Assembly (NCBI RefSeq): GCF_900100255.1
Contig: NZ_FMTS01000004.1
Span: forward strand, 62,001-126,000
Direction: 5' to 3'
DNA length: 64,000 nucleotides
Origin: Asticcacaulis taihuensis
Lineage (GTDB): Bacteria > Pseudomonadota > Alphaproteobacteria > Caulobacterales > Caulobacteraceae
The notes under the pieces were generated by a model, which was given only the letters and a program-made list of their open reading frames with translations, was not told the DNA's origin and made no database searches. Position numbers and translations under genes: made by a program. This document shows positions 48,750-58,231 of this stretch, piece by piece; the first letter of the stretch is position 1, and each line of letters starts with the position of its first letter.

Positions 48750-50428
48750 TCCGCGACCTCTTCCTGCCAGACCTTGCGCGCCGCGCCTTCCGGGTCGTTT
48801 TCGACGCGGCAGGCGGTATTGATCAGCATGACCGGCCGGTCCGCTGTGGTATAGCGTGGCCAGTCCGGCTGTCCGGGCGCCTGTGGCGCTCCGGTACGGG
48901 CGAAGCTGGACCAGAAGGCGCTCATGTTTATTGACGCCTCCGCCAGACCAGCCCCATTACCCTCCAGACCCGGCTGGTCGGTATTGAGAAACAGGGAGGC
49001 AATCTCGGTGGCATGGCCGGCCCTGAGCGTGGCGGTCGTCCCCGCAATCGGGAAATTCGACTCGTAGTCATAGCGGTACTGATAGACCGGCGCGGCCTGC
49101 ACCGACTTGCGATCCGCCGTGGTGGCGGAATCGGCGCCGAACCAGCGCGCCGAGGCGATAGCGATATAGAGATCGGTCGGCGTCGCCTGCGGATAGGTGG
49201 CGCGATAGACGGTCAGGAGCTTATCGGCATCGCTGCCGAATTCTGTGGCCATACGCGCTGTCAGCCCGGCCTCATCGAGTGTGAACGTATCCGGCCGCCC
49301 CATATTGAAGAAGGTCGCCTCGTCGCGGTTGTGACCGACGATCAGCGGCACATCGGCCATCAAAGGCGAGGCTACCGGCGCGAACGGATCGGCCGGCAGG
49401 ATCGTGCCGTCCACCACCGGCCCGTATCCGCCCGGCACCCAGTAGCCCGCCTTGTGCAGCCGGCCATCGCGCGGCACGGGCGGTGAGCCATCCGACGGCA
49501 GGGTCATTGGCCCCTGCCCCTGCTCCGCCGCCAACTGGATGGCCAGGATCTGTTCGGCGGGTACATCGGCCAGCTTGTGCAGGTCGTTCGGTGCTATACC
49601 CAGCCCCTTAAGCACCCGAAGCGCCGTTTCGGTCGCCATATCCTTCGGCATCCGGGTCAGGGCCGCGCCGCTCTGGATGCTGGCCTTGTGGAACAGTCCC
49701 TTCGCCGCCGGCATGGCCAGTAGGGTGCCGACCTTGAAGCCGCCACCGGATTCGCCGAAGATCAGGACATTATCCGGATCGCCGCCAAAGGCGGCGATAT
49801 TGGCCTTCACCCAGCGCAGGCCCGCTACGATATCGAGCATCCCCTGATTGCCGGATGTGGCCCAGTCCGCACCGCCGATCTCGCCCAGATAAAGATAGCC
49901 CAGAAGCCCCAGCCTGTGATTGGTAGCCACCACCACCACATCATAGGTGGCGGCCAGCCGTGCGCCATCCTGCGCCGTCGACCCCGCCGAACCGGTGGCA
50001 AACCCGCCGCCGTGGCAATAGAACATGACCGGGCGCTTCTTGCCGTCATTCACCGCCGGGGTCCAGACATTGAGCACCAGGCAATCCTCGGCATAGGCCG
50101 GTTCCTGCTCGCCATAGGTCGATTTCGGCTTTTGCAGCGATGGCGCGCCCAGATTTGTCGCGTCACGCACACCCGACCACGGCACAACCGGCGGCGCCTC
50201 ACGAAACCGCGCCGCGCCGCTCACCGATCCCGCATAGGGAATGCCCTTGAAGGCCAGAGCGCCTCGGCTGTGCCCGCCGCGCAGCCGGCCATCAGCGATC
50301 TCGACCACGACATCCGGCCCGGTGGTAACCGTCGAGCGAGAGAGGGTTTGCGCATTCGCCACCGGCCTCAAACCGAATGCCCCCAGCGCCGCCATGCCGC
50401 TGCCTAATAGCCGTCGCCGGTTCCACAT
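48746..50428 (-). CDS. Exported type-B carboxylesterase/lipase
   Basis: 560 residues. Twin-arginine signal [19 protein letters not shown]. Type-B esterase signatures: [29 protein letters not shown] oxyanion loop, [17 protein letters not shown] with nucleophile Ser, and the catalytic His in TGHATEI-like [12 protein letters not shown]. Substrate unknown; the operon with glpK and glpD implies it may release glycerol from glycerol esters outside the cell. Confidence 0.9.
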
Positions 50429-50761
50429 GCGTCCCTCCTGTTTTTTCTTCGGGAATTCATATCACGGGGGTCGCGCGGTTTACAGACCCGTTTGATCGGG
50501 TAAAATTATCCTTGATCTCTCCGGCGAAAAATGAAAATGAGAACGAAACGCATTACCGCCTCCCTTTCACGGCGTATTTTATAGCGTTGCCGTGCGAACA
50601 TGGTTTACGTGTATTTGTGACGAATGCGATTTAGAATACACTTTTAAATTGGCAAGCTGCCCGAAAAAAGCCTATTTTTCTCGGAGCCGTCGTGCAAATT
50701 TCACTTATGGCTTGGTCAGATTGCCTCCGGTACGAAACCGATCGACAGACAGGAAAAGATC
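50429..50761. other. Divergent intergenic interval
   Basis: 333 bases between the exported esterase and the tandem hydrolase. AT-rich with a CCGAAAAAA...TTTTTCTCGG weak hairpin near 50668-50692 and a CCCG-TTTGAT-CGGG dyad near 50487. No coding sequence seen; it should hold both promoters. Confidence 0.5.
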
Positions 50762-52516
50762 ATGAACGGGGCAACAGGTGCCGCCACTGAAATCATCCCG
50801 GTCGTATTCGACGGGCACAGCGGCAGCCTGCATCGTCCTTCCACCCGGACCGGCAACGGGGCCGCAGTTATCATTTGCGCGCCGGCCGGACGCGATGCCC
50901 GATGGACCTATCACGCGCTCTTTCATTGGGCCGAGCAACTGGCCTGCGAAGGTTACCTGGTTTTACGCTACGATCTGCTCGGTGAAGGCGACTCTCTCGG
51001 CCTGGATGATGCGGCGGATCAATGGGCCGCGTGGGTAAAAGGCGTACGGCAGGCGGCCGATTTCGTACGGACGCAGACCGGCGTATCACAACTGTTTGTC
51101 TGCGGCCTGCGCATTGGCGCCACCCTGGCCTGCGTCGCGGCGGAAGGCGTAAAGCCCGACGGACTGATCCTTTGGGATCCGCTGCCCTCCGGCAAGGCAT
51201 GGCTGAAAGAACTGCGCCTGGCCTATGCCATGCAGATTGGCGCCCACTCCGACGACGACACGATCGAATGCAATGGTCTCTACCTTTCAGCGGCAACCAT
51301 TCAGGCACTTGAAGCTGTAGATATCGCGCACCTCAAGACCGAATGGCCGCCCCTTCTCCTGGCCAGCCCGGTCGGTGCCAAAAGATTGCTGTCCGTTTTC
51401 GGCGACCAGGCGGACTCAACGCCATTTGCCGGCTATACGTTGTTCTTCAAGGATTCCTACGTCAACCAGGCACCTGACGAGTTGTTTAAATCCACAAGGC
51501 AATGGCTCGAAAAGCACCTTGCGCCTTCGTCAGCGACCATTATGCCTTCTGTGCCTTCGGGTATCCTGCAGGCCGACAACTGGCGCGAAGAAAGGGTTTG
51601 TTTCGGTCAGGGACTGCGTGGCGTGCTATGCCTGCCATTACAAAATACAGGCGGCCAGGCCGTCATTTTTGGTAATACCGGCGGCGATCCGAGGGCCGGG
51701 GTGGCCAATTTCTCGACACGCGCCAGCCGCCTTCTGGCGGCGCAAGGCATTGCCGCCCTGCGGTTTGATTTTTCCGGACTGGGGGAAAGCGAGGGTAGCG
51801 ATGTCCACGTCTATGAAACGGACCGCACGCCGGAAATCAAAGAGGCTGCCGTTCTGCTGACCGGGCGCGGTTTCGCTGACGTCACCACCGCCGGCGTCTG
51901 TACCGGCGGTTTCCATGCTGTTCGCGCCGTTCTGGGAGACAGCGGCATCAGCCGTGCCGTGGCTATCAATGCCTGGCTGCTCTGGGAGCAGGGCCGTGAA
52001 CTTGATCGTGCGGCCCATGTCGAATCCATGCGCTCCGTCTATCTGAAGGCACCAGTCCAGGCACGAAAGTGGGTCCGCCTGGCGCGGGAAGCCCTGCATA
52101 GCCATATCCTTTCGCGCCTGGCAGGCCTGAAGCGCAGCTTCTTTCCCCACCCCGCGGCTCAGGCCGCCCGCCTGCAGTTCGCAAAGGCCACCGCTGCGCG
52201 GGATATCCATATCCAGGTTCTGGCCGGTGCAATGGACCTGTCGCTGGAAGGTCTCGAACACTTCGGCCCCCGCGGACGCTGGCTCGCCCGGCAAAAAGGC
52301 ATTTCGATTGCCGTACTGCCGGAACTCGATCACGCCCTGACCACGAAAAAAAGCCAGAAGGAGGCCATCAAAGCGCTTCTTTCCTTCCTCTCCGCAACCT
52401 CATCGAAGGATCGGACTACGGATCGCAGCCAGGCAGCCCCGGCCGCAAACGATTTGCCGTCCAGCGGGAAAAAGTTCGTCGAAAGGACTACCGCAAACCT
52501 TCTCCCGGAAGCCTGA
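50762..52516 (+). CDS. Tandem alpha/beta-hydrolase with non-Ser nucleophile positions
   Basis: 584 residues, two alpha/beta-hydrolase domains (about 10-255 and 280-530). In the first, the nucleophile elbow reads VCGLRIGATLA, so Arg117 replaces the Ser. In the second it reads AGVCTGGFHA, with Cys380. YDLLGEGDSLG and FDFSGLGESEG mark each fold. These elbows resemble the two exosortase-A-associated hydrolase families (hydrolase 2 and hydrolase 1), here fused; no exosortase is in the window. The C-terminal 50 residues are disordered-looking. It faces the fusion acyltransferase gene convergently and may edit acyl-thioesters on its carrier domain, which is inference. Confidence 0.8.
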   Translation: MNGATGAATEIIPVVFDGHSGSLHRPSTRTGNGAAVIICAPAGRDARWTYHALFHWAEQLACEGYLVLRYDLLGEGDSLGLDDAADQWAAWVKGVRQAADFVRTQTGVSQLFVCGLRIGATLACVAAEGVKPDGLILWDPLPSGKAWLKELRLAYAMQIGAHSDDDTIECNGLYLSAATIQALEAVDIAHLKTEWPPLLLASPVGAKRLLSVFGDQADSTPFAGYTLFFKDSYVNQAPDELFKSTRQWLEKHLAPSSATIMPSVPSGILQADNWREERVCFGQGLRGVLCLPLQNTGGQAVIFGNTGGDPRAGVANFSTRASRLLAAQGIAALRFDFSGLGESEGSDVHVYETDRTPEIKEAAVLLTGRGFADVTTAGVCTGGFHAVRAVLGDSGISRAVAINAWLLWEQGRELDRAAHVESMRSVYLKAPVQARKWVRLAREALHSHILSRLAGLKRSFFPHPAAQAARLQFAKATAARDIHIQVLAGAMDLSLEGLEHFGPRGRWLARQKGISIAVLPELDHALTTKKSQKEAIKALLSFLSATSSKDRTTDRSQAAPAANDLPSSGKKFVERTTANLLPEA

Positions 52517-52527
52517 ATGATCCGCTG

Positions 52528-55341
52528 TCAGGCGCCCCGCATCGGTCCGCCGTTAAAGATCAGGCTCAGCAGACGCGACCGGCTGACAACCATATAAACC
52601 AGCCAGCAGCAGCCAAAGCTCCCCGCCGTCGTGAGCGTAATGGCGACCAGCGGATTGACATGCAGTGATATCCACAGATCGTTAAACAGCAAAACAAATA
52701 CGATATGCCAAACATAGATCACGTAGGAGGCGTCCAGCAGACGGGTAATGACCGGGTGCGTATTGTTGGCCCAGCGGTGCATCGCGCTCAGGAAAACACG
52801 GGTCGCAAGCATCCCGACCGGCAGGATATTCAGTTGCTCCAAAATCATCATCGGCAGCGTTTTTGAACTGTCCAGGATAACAAAGACCGCTGTCAGCACA
52901 ACCGTCAGCACAATGGTGAACAGGGACGGCTTCAGATACCATTCAAAAACTTTTGGCCTGAGGAACATCAAAGCCCCGACGAGAAATACCGGCGCGTACA
53001 TGACGATTGTGCGGTATTCAAACATATTAAAGAGGTATGCCCAGTTACCGGCCAGTTTGGCGGCAACGGTTGCGGCCAGGCCCAGCGGTGCAAGCCCCAA
53101 AACCAGACCCCACCAGCAGGCCGCCGTATGCCTGTCTACCATGTCGAGGAAACGTTCCGGCAGGGCACCAAAGCGTCCCTTTCGGTAGAGGGTAACGAGA
53201 ATGGCCATACAGGCCGCCACCGCCAGCAAGGTGGCCAGGAACCACCTGTGGACCAGCCATTGCGGCCCTGTAGACGTCATTTGCTGCACCCAGAATTCCC
53301 ACGGCGGCGGACCTGCGCGGACGGGTGAAATGGCCACTGCCATCACCTCCAGCGGCACAAGCAAAATTCCGCCCAGCACAAGCGGAAAACCCAGCCGCTT
53401 GGCCTGCTGCGTAAACCAGTTGAGCGCCGTCGTCCGCTTCAGGATCAGCATCGAGAAATAGCCGCTGATGAAGAAATAGGCGAACATCCGGAAAGCGTGC
53501 AGCGCCATGAATATCACAGTCGCTATCCAGGAGCGCTCCGGCGCGGAAATGATCATGTCCGACTTGGCATTGAATGCCATGGCGGCATGGAAGGGAATAC
53601 CCAGGAACAGCATGAGCACCCGACCGGTGTTCAGGAAATGCAGCGGCATGGCGACATCTTTTTCGCCGTCGGCATGACGCAGGGCCTCAAGTTCGTCTAC
53701 CGTCTTCATTTCCCAGTCATTGGGCAGGAAGCCCAGATATTCTTCAACCGCCAGCGAGGTCACGACATAGGAAAGAGAATCTCCGGCCAGCGCGATGAAT
53801 GTGCTGTCTCCGGTGACGGCCTTGGCACCGGTCAGGGTAATAAAAATTGCGGAGATGCTGTCCCAGCGGCCGCCATCTGCTGATTGACCGCTGGCGATAT
53901 CCGCAGGCGGATGCTTTTCAGCCGCCTGCCGTATCAGGTTCTGATAGTCGGGTTTGCCACTCGGCAATAGCGGGATCTCGGCCACGGAAAGGATTTCGAT
54001 CAGGAAGGCCGGCAGGCCATAAGTGTCTGTCAGCCAACTGACCAGGGACGCCTGGTCACCAGTTCCCCCCGGCACTGCCACCACAAGGCGCTCGTCGGTG
54101 CCCGTACAAATGGCGCCAGCGGCCCGTTCGCGCACCTGCGCCTGCAATTCATCGAGATTAAGGCGGATCCCGAATGGCTTTATAAAGCGCGAACTGCGCC
54201 CCACGATACGATACAGTCCGTTAGACAGCCTGACCGCGATATCCCCGGTCTTAAGACTGGGGGGTGTTTCGTCTGTCGCCAGGGCCGCCGGTCCTTCGGC
54301 ATACCCCATCATGACGTTCGGTCCCGTATAGATCAACTCGCCCGCCGTATCGGGCGCGTTAATAACCATACCCACCTCATCGATCAGGGACAGGGCGCCG
54401 CCCGGCACTGCGCGGCCAATACAGTCCGGATGGTCAAGAGCGTTTTCCGGCGGCAGGTAGGTCATGCGGGGCGCCGCCTCGGTCTGGCCGTACATGACGA
54501 AAAATCGCCAGCCGTTATTCCGGCCGAATTCGGCCATGCGACGCACGATTTCCGGCGCCAGACGCCCGCCCGCCTGAGTCACATAACGCAGATTGGGCTG
54601 AGCGGCCCAATCGCTCGTACGGTCGAGCATTTCAAAAATATAGGGAACCCCGGCAAAGCTGGTCGCGCCCTGGGCCTCGAACATTGGCCAGAAGCCCGGT
54701 GTCGTGACCGAGCTCTCTGTCAAAACAAGCGACGCGCCACAAGCCAGATGAGAATGAATGATCGACAGGCCATACGAATAGTTGAACTTCAATGTCGTAA
54801 TCGCCCGCTCCGTTTCGTCCAGTCCCAGATATTCGGCGATGGCGAGGGCGTTGGCGTGGATATTCCGGCCCGACAGTTTCACGAACTTGGGCGAACCGGT
54901 GGACCCAGAAGTGGACAGCAGAACGGCAAGATCAGGATGGAGAGGGATTGTTTCGTCGTGGCGCCGCCCGATTACAGACGGTCCCGGTGTCTCATGACGG
55001 ATGACGGCATGCGGGTTATAAATATCGATCAGCCGCTCTACGCGAGCCTCCTCCCCCTCGCCAAACAGATGCACAACATGGCCAGCCCGCAAACATCCGA
55101 GATAGGCCGTCACCGCTTCGATGGTATTTCGCGCTTCAAGAAAGACCAATCGTCCCTGCGGGCCGATCTCGGCACCGATAGTATCGGCATTTGTGATCAA
55201 TGAAGCATAAGTGATGCGACGCGCGCCTTCTATCAGGGCGACATTATCGGCGAAGCGCGTCAGGTTGTTGTAAAATAATACATCCCCCACAGCGGCCGCG
55301 CCATTGTCTGTATTCTCGGATGAGTTCTGTTCGTTCCGCAT
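52528..55341 (-). CDS. Three-domain fusion: adenylation domain, carrier protein, membrane acyltransferase-3
   Basis: 937 residues. Residues about 20-480 form an AMP-binding ligase: LLSTSGSTGSPKFVKLSG (P-loop), MYGQTEAAPRM, ELIYTGPNVMMGY, LKTGDIAV and catalytic Lys463 in PSGKPDY. About 490-560 is an acyl/peptidyl carrier with LAGDSLSY (Ser522, phosphopantetheine site). About 565-930 is an acyltransferase-3 membrane domain of ten helices. R574-x10-H585 is the family catalytic motif and FFISGYF follows. Together it could activate an acid, load it and pass it through the membrane to a glycan. It lies convergent with the tandem hydrolase and divergent from a Wzx-like flippase. Confidence 0.88.
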   Translation of the reverse strand: MRNEQNSSENTDNGAAAVGDVLFYNNLTRFADNVALIEGARRITYASLITNADTIGAEIGPQGRLVFLEARNTIEAVTAYLGCLRAGHVVHLFGEGEEARVERLIDIYNPHAVIRHETPGPSVIGRRHDETIPLHPDLAVLLSTSGSTGSPKFVKLSGRNIHANALAIAEYLGLDETERAITTLKFNYSYGLSIIHSHLACGASLVLTESSVTTPGFWPMFEAQGATSFAGVPYIFEMLDRTSDWAAQPNLRYVTQAGGRLAPEIVRRMAEFGRNNGWRFFVMYGQTEAAPRMTYLPPENALDHPDCIGRAVPGGALSLIDEVGMVINAPDTAGELIYTGPNVMMGYAEGPAALATDETPPSLKTGDIAVRLSNGLYRIVGRSSRFIKPFGIRLNLDELQAQVRERAAGAICTGTDERLVVAVPGGTGDQASLVSWLTDTYGLPAFLIEILSVAEIPLLPSGKPDYQNLIRQAAEKHPPADIASGQSADGGRWDSISAIFITLTGAKAVTGDSTFIALAGDSLSYVVTSLAVEEYLGFLPNDWEMKTVDELEALRHADGEKDVAMPLHFLNTGRVLMLFLGIPFHAAMAFNAKSDMIISAPERSWIATVIFMALHAFRMFAYFFISGYFSMLILKRTTALNWFTQQAKRLGFPLVLGGILLVPLEVMAVAISPVRAGPPPWEFWVQQMTSTGPQWLVHRWFLATLLAVAACMAILVTLYRKGRFGALPERFLDMVDRHTAACWWGLVLGLAPLGLAATVAAKLAGNWAYLFNMFEYRTIVMYAPVFLVGALMFLRPKVFEWYLKPSLFTIVLTVVLTAVFVILDSSKTLPMMILEQLNILPVGMLATRVFLSAMHRWANNTHPVITRLLDASYVIYVWHIVFVLLFNDLWISLHVNPLVAITLTTAGSFGCCWLVYMVVSRSRLLSLIFNGGPMRGA

Positions 55342-55639
55342 TTTTTTGCCCCTGCTGCCGCAGTTTTTGAACGCCGCTGCTTTATATTCATCAGATCAGC
55401 GCGCGATATCGCCCTTGCTGGTATCCAAGCACAGGCAGGTCTGATATGCAAGATAAGGGCCAGCGACAGACAACGCCCCTCATAGGTCGCATTCAGGCAA
55501 AGCTTGTCAGGCGGTCCGAAAAGTGACAGAGAGGCTGATGGGCTAAAATCGCCGCCCGAGTTACTCACCGAACGCAACGATATATGATATTTGCGCCTCC
55601 ATTATCGCCGCCTGCCCCCGCTATGCTGGAACCGGCGGC
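55342..55639. other. Divergent promoter region, no gene seen
   Basis: 298 bases between the fusion acyltransferase and the flippase. An open frame on the minus strand is a low-quality shadow. No clear palindromes or RNA structures were seen. Confidence 0.5.
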
Positions 55640-57127
55640 ATGAGTAAATCGGAGGGGCGCCCGCTTTCCGAACGCACGGCCACCGCCGGCGCATGGACAG
55701 TCGGCGGAAAACTGTTCGGCAAGGCGCTTGACTTCATCTCCCTGCTCGTCCTGGCGCGCTTTCTGGGACCGGCGGATTTCGGTGTCGTCGCCATGGCCAT
55801 GACGGCAGTCCAGGTGGTGGAAGCCCTGTCAGAACTGCCCCTGTCCGCCGTTCTGCTCAATGTGGAAAAGCCCACGGCCAGGATGTATGACACGGCTTTT
55901 TCGATGGCCGTTCTTCGGTCGGTTGCCATCATCGCTGTTCTGGCCACCCTCTCATGGCCCTTGTCAGTCCTTTATCATGAGCCCCGCCTGATCGCCCTGC
56001 AATGTGTGCTCGCCACCGCCCCGGCCATGCGCGGCCTGGTGAGTCAGCGGCTTGTCGAATTTGCCCGCGTCTTTGATTTCAGGCGCGACGTAGCCCTCGA
56101 AATATTCGGAAAAGCCGGCTCTCTGGTAATCGCCACGACACTCGCCATCACCACACACAGTTACTGGGCCATCGCGGCCGGCACTGTTTCGACCACCCTG
56201 GTCATGATGATTGTGTCCTATGTTTTCGCTCCCCAGCGTATCCGCTTTGACCTGTCGCAATGGCGACTGTTCGCGGATATGGTTGGCTGGAACGCCGCCG
56301 GTCAAGTCGTTTCGGCGATCAACTGGCAGGTGGACAAGATCGTGCTGCCGCGCTTTGTCGACACCATGACCTTCGGCCGTTTCACTTCAGCCGACAACCT
56401 GATCGGTATGCCGCTACAGGCCATCATAGTCCCACTTTCAAAGCCTCTTTATACCGCCTTCGTGGCCACACGGGCCCGCGGAGACACGGCGCGCGTCTAC
56501 CTTAAGGCCTATGCCGGCATATTTTCGCTCGTCGGCCTTATCCTGCTGATGATTGCCATACTGGCACACCCCATCGTGCAGCTTATTCTCGGCCCGAAAT
56601 GGCTTGAAACCGCCCCCATCCTGTCATGGCTGGCCCTCACCGCCATCGCCATGCTGCCTTCAGTGGTTCTGCCCCCGCTGGCAATGGCGCTGAACCAGAC
56701 CCGCATGGTATTTTTCAACTTGACAGTGCAGTTCATGGTGAAAGTGCCTCTGATTATCGTTCTGGCCATCACAATGCAGTTGCAAGGGGTCTTGATCGGC
56801 CATGCCGTCGCTTCGGCCGTGGCTTTCGTCACCTGTCTGCTGATCGTCAGGCAAATGGCAGACCTGCCGGTGAAGACGCAGCTTCTGGCGCTGGTTCGCC
56901 CTGTCATGGCGGCGCTGCCGACCACTGTTTTCATGCTGCTGGCCATGAATACATTCAGCGCCCTGGAAACACCCCTTTATCTTTTCCTGAATCTGAGCTG
57001 GGTCTGTACCGGCGCTGCGATCATATTCGCAGGCAGCAGTCTGGCGTTATGGAAGATGGCGGGCTGCCCCGATGGTTACGAAAGCCTGGCGGTCAGGCTT
57101 ACCGGCAAGATGATCCGCCGGACTTGA
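55640..57127 (+). CDS. Wzx/PST-type oligosaccharide flippase
   Basis: 495 residues, 12-14 membrane helices. The N-terminal TAGAWTVGGKLFGKALDFIS followed by LARFLGPADFGVVAMAMT is the MATE-like PST signature. Charged loops (RIRFDLSQWRLF) separate halves. It should flip lipid-linked oligosaccharide to the periplasm. Context with glycosyltransferases and the acyltransferase points to a surface polysaccharide. It ends 6 bases before the convergent GT25 gene. Confidence 0.92.
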   Translation: MSKSEGRPLSERTATAGAWTVGGKLFGKALDFISLLVLARFLGPADFGVVAMAMTAVQVVEALSELPLSAVLLNVEKPTARMYDTAFSMAVLRSVAIIAVLATLSWPLSVLYHEPRLIALQCVLATAPAMRGLVSQRLVEFARVFDFRRDVALEIFGKAGSLVIATTLAITTHSYWAIAAGTVSTTLVMMIVSYVFAPQRIRFDLSQWRLFADMVGWNAAGQVVSAINWQVDKIVLPRFVDTMTFGRFTSADNLIGMPLQAIIVPLSKPLYTAFVATRARGDTARVYLKAYAGIFSLVGLILLMIAILAHPIVQLILGPKWLETAPILSWLALTAIAMLPSVVLPPLAMALNQTRMVFFNLTVQFMVKVPLIIVLAITMQLQGVLIGHAVASAVAFVTCLLIVRQMADLPVKTQLLALVRPVMAALPTTVFMLLAMNTFSALETPLYLFLNLSWVCTGAAIIFAGSSLALWKMAGCPDGYESLAVRLTGKMIRRT

Positions 57128-57133
57128 TTGCGA

Positions 57134-57892
57134 TCACAGGCGCCGCTTCAGTCCCCTCACCGCGATCAGAAACTTCAGGTTGCTCAAGGTTTTGGCCAGC
57201 TTCTCACTAATCCGGAACCAGGTATGGGCCAAGGCCACTTCCTTCAGATCAGCCTTGCGGCGCGCCCGCTCGCCGGCAATATTCGATCGTGCGGATTTCT
57301 CGATCACCGGAAAGGGGTATACGGCATACAGATCGAGACCATTGGCCCAGAACCGGCCCAGCTCATCATCAATCGGCATGGTGATGGCTTTTACAGACGC
57401 CAAAAAACGCCGTGCCCCCGCCTTATTGATCAGATAGGCCTGCGTGCCGTAAGGGTCGGTTTTGAAGCGAACGAGCTGATGTTCGTGCCAGCCGTGTATG
57501 ACGGTTCCGGGCTTGAACCGTTTCGCATACAGGCGAACATAGGCGATATCCAGCTTTTCGGCGATCGTAATAACATTCTGATAGTCGAATCCCGTATCGA
57601 CCCAGACATCATCCTCCAGGACCAGTAGCCAGTCCGATTCGCCATCCTGCACAAAAGCCTGCATGACCGCCGCGTGGCTTTTAAAACAGCCGATTTCGCC
57701 CGGTCCCAGTTCACGACCAAAGCGGATCAGTTGTTGCGCAGGGTTGGAAACATAATCGCTGGGTGAATCACTCCGCATAGCGTTGAAGAAACGCCAGTTC
57801 CCACCGTTAAACGCCCCCAGATTCTCCGTTACGGACTGCCGGCGCGCCTCATCCGTTTTGAGGTTGATGACCCTGACCGTTAAATTCCCCAT
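57134..57892 (-). CDS. Glycosyltransferase family 25
   Basis: 252 residues from ATG 57892 (an adjoining TTG at 57895 is possible). VRVINLKTDEARRQSVTENL, ELGPGEIGCFKSHAAVMQAF and WLLVLEDDVWVDTG are the GT25 signature (LPS galactosyl- or related transferases). C-terminal basic stretch KFLIAVRGLKRRL may touch the membrane. The donor sugar is unknown. Confidence 0.9.
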   Translation of the reverse strand: MGNLTVRVINLKTDEARRQSVTENLGAFNGGNWRFFNAMRSDSPSDYVSNPAQQLIRFGRELGPGEIGCFKSHAAVMQAFVQDGESDWLLVLEDDVWVDTGFDYQNVITIAEKLDIAYVRLYAKRFKPGTVIHGWHEHQLVRFKTDPYGTQAYLINKAGARRFLASVKAITMPIDDELGRFWANGLDLYAVYPFPVIEKSARSNIAGERARRKADLKEVALAHTWFRISEKLAKTLSNLKFLIAVRGLKRRL

Positions 57893-58186
57893 CAAATCCA
57901 GCCTTTTCCGTTGCTTACATAACTCAGGTACTTACTTCTCACGGCGTCGTTGAAAAACTATTGACCCTGACCAGACTTTTACGCTGCGCAAGTGCTCCCT
58001 TTTCTCATAAAATTATAAATTTTATGAACCAAAACCGATATTTCACCAAATCGCAATCGGTTGACATTACAGAACAGACGCGTCACTTCGGCTGACAATC
58101 TTTGTGGCTGGCCTGTTTCTTGCTAACGGTCGCCATGCCAGGGCCCGACCGCCGGCGTATTAATTTGTCACTCTCTGGAGTTCAGC
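57893..58186. other. Divergent promoter with a perfect 23-base dyad
   Basis: Between GT25 and the GT2 genes. TCATAAAATT-ATA-AATTTTATGA at 58005-58027 is perfectly symmetrical with 10-base arms. It is an operator candidate for a regulator of the glycan locus. No coding sequence is apparent. Confidence 0.5.
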
Positions 58187-58231
58187 ATGAGCCTTATTCT
58201 GGTCATTTCAAACCTTCCAGGTGCTGAATGA
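58187..58231 (+). CDS. 14-codon leader ORF coupled to the GT2 gene
   Basis: MSLILVISNLPGAE with GGAG 6 bases ahead. Its stop overlaps the GT2 start (ATGA). It could be a true leader peptide or an N-terminal remnant of an earlier gene version. Confidence 0.35.
   Translation: MSLILVISNLPGAE

Noticed and set aside
55260-55577. 105-codon frame across the fusion gene start
   Set aside because: Overlaps the N-terminus in another frame and lacks family resemblance.
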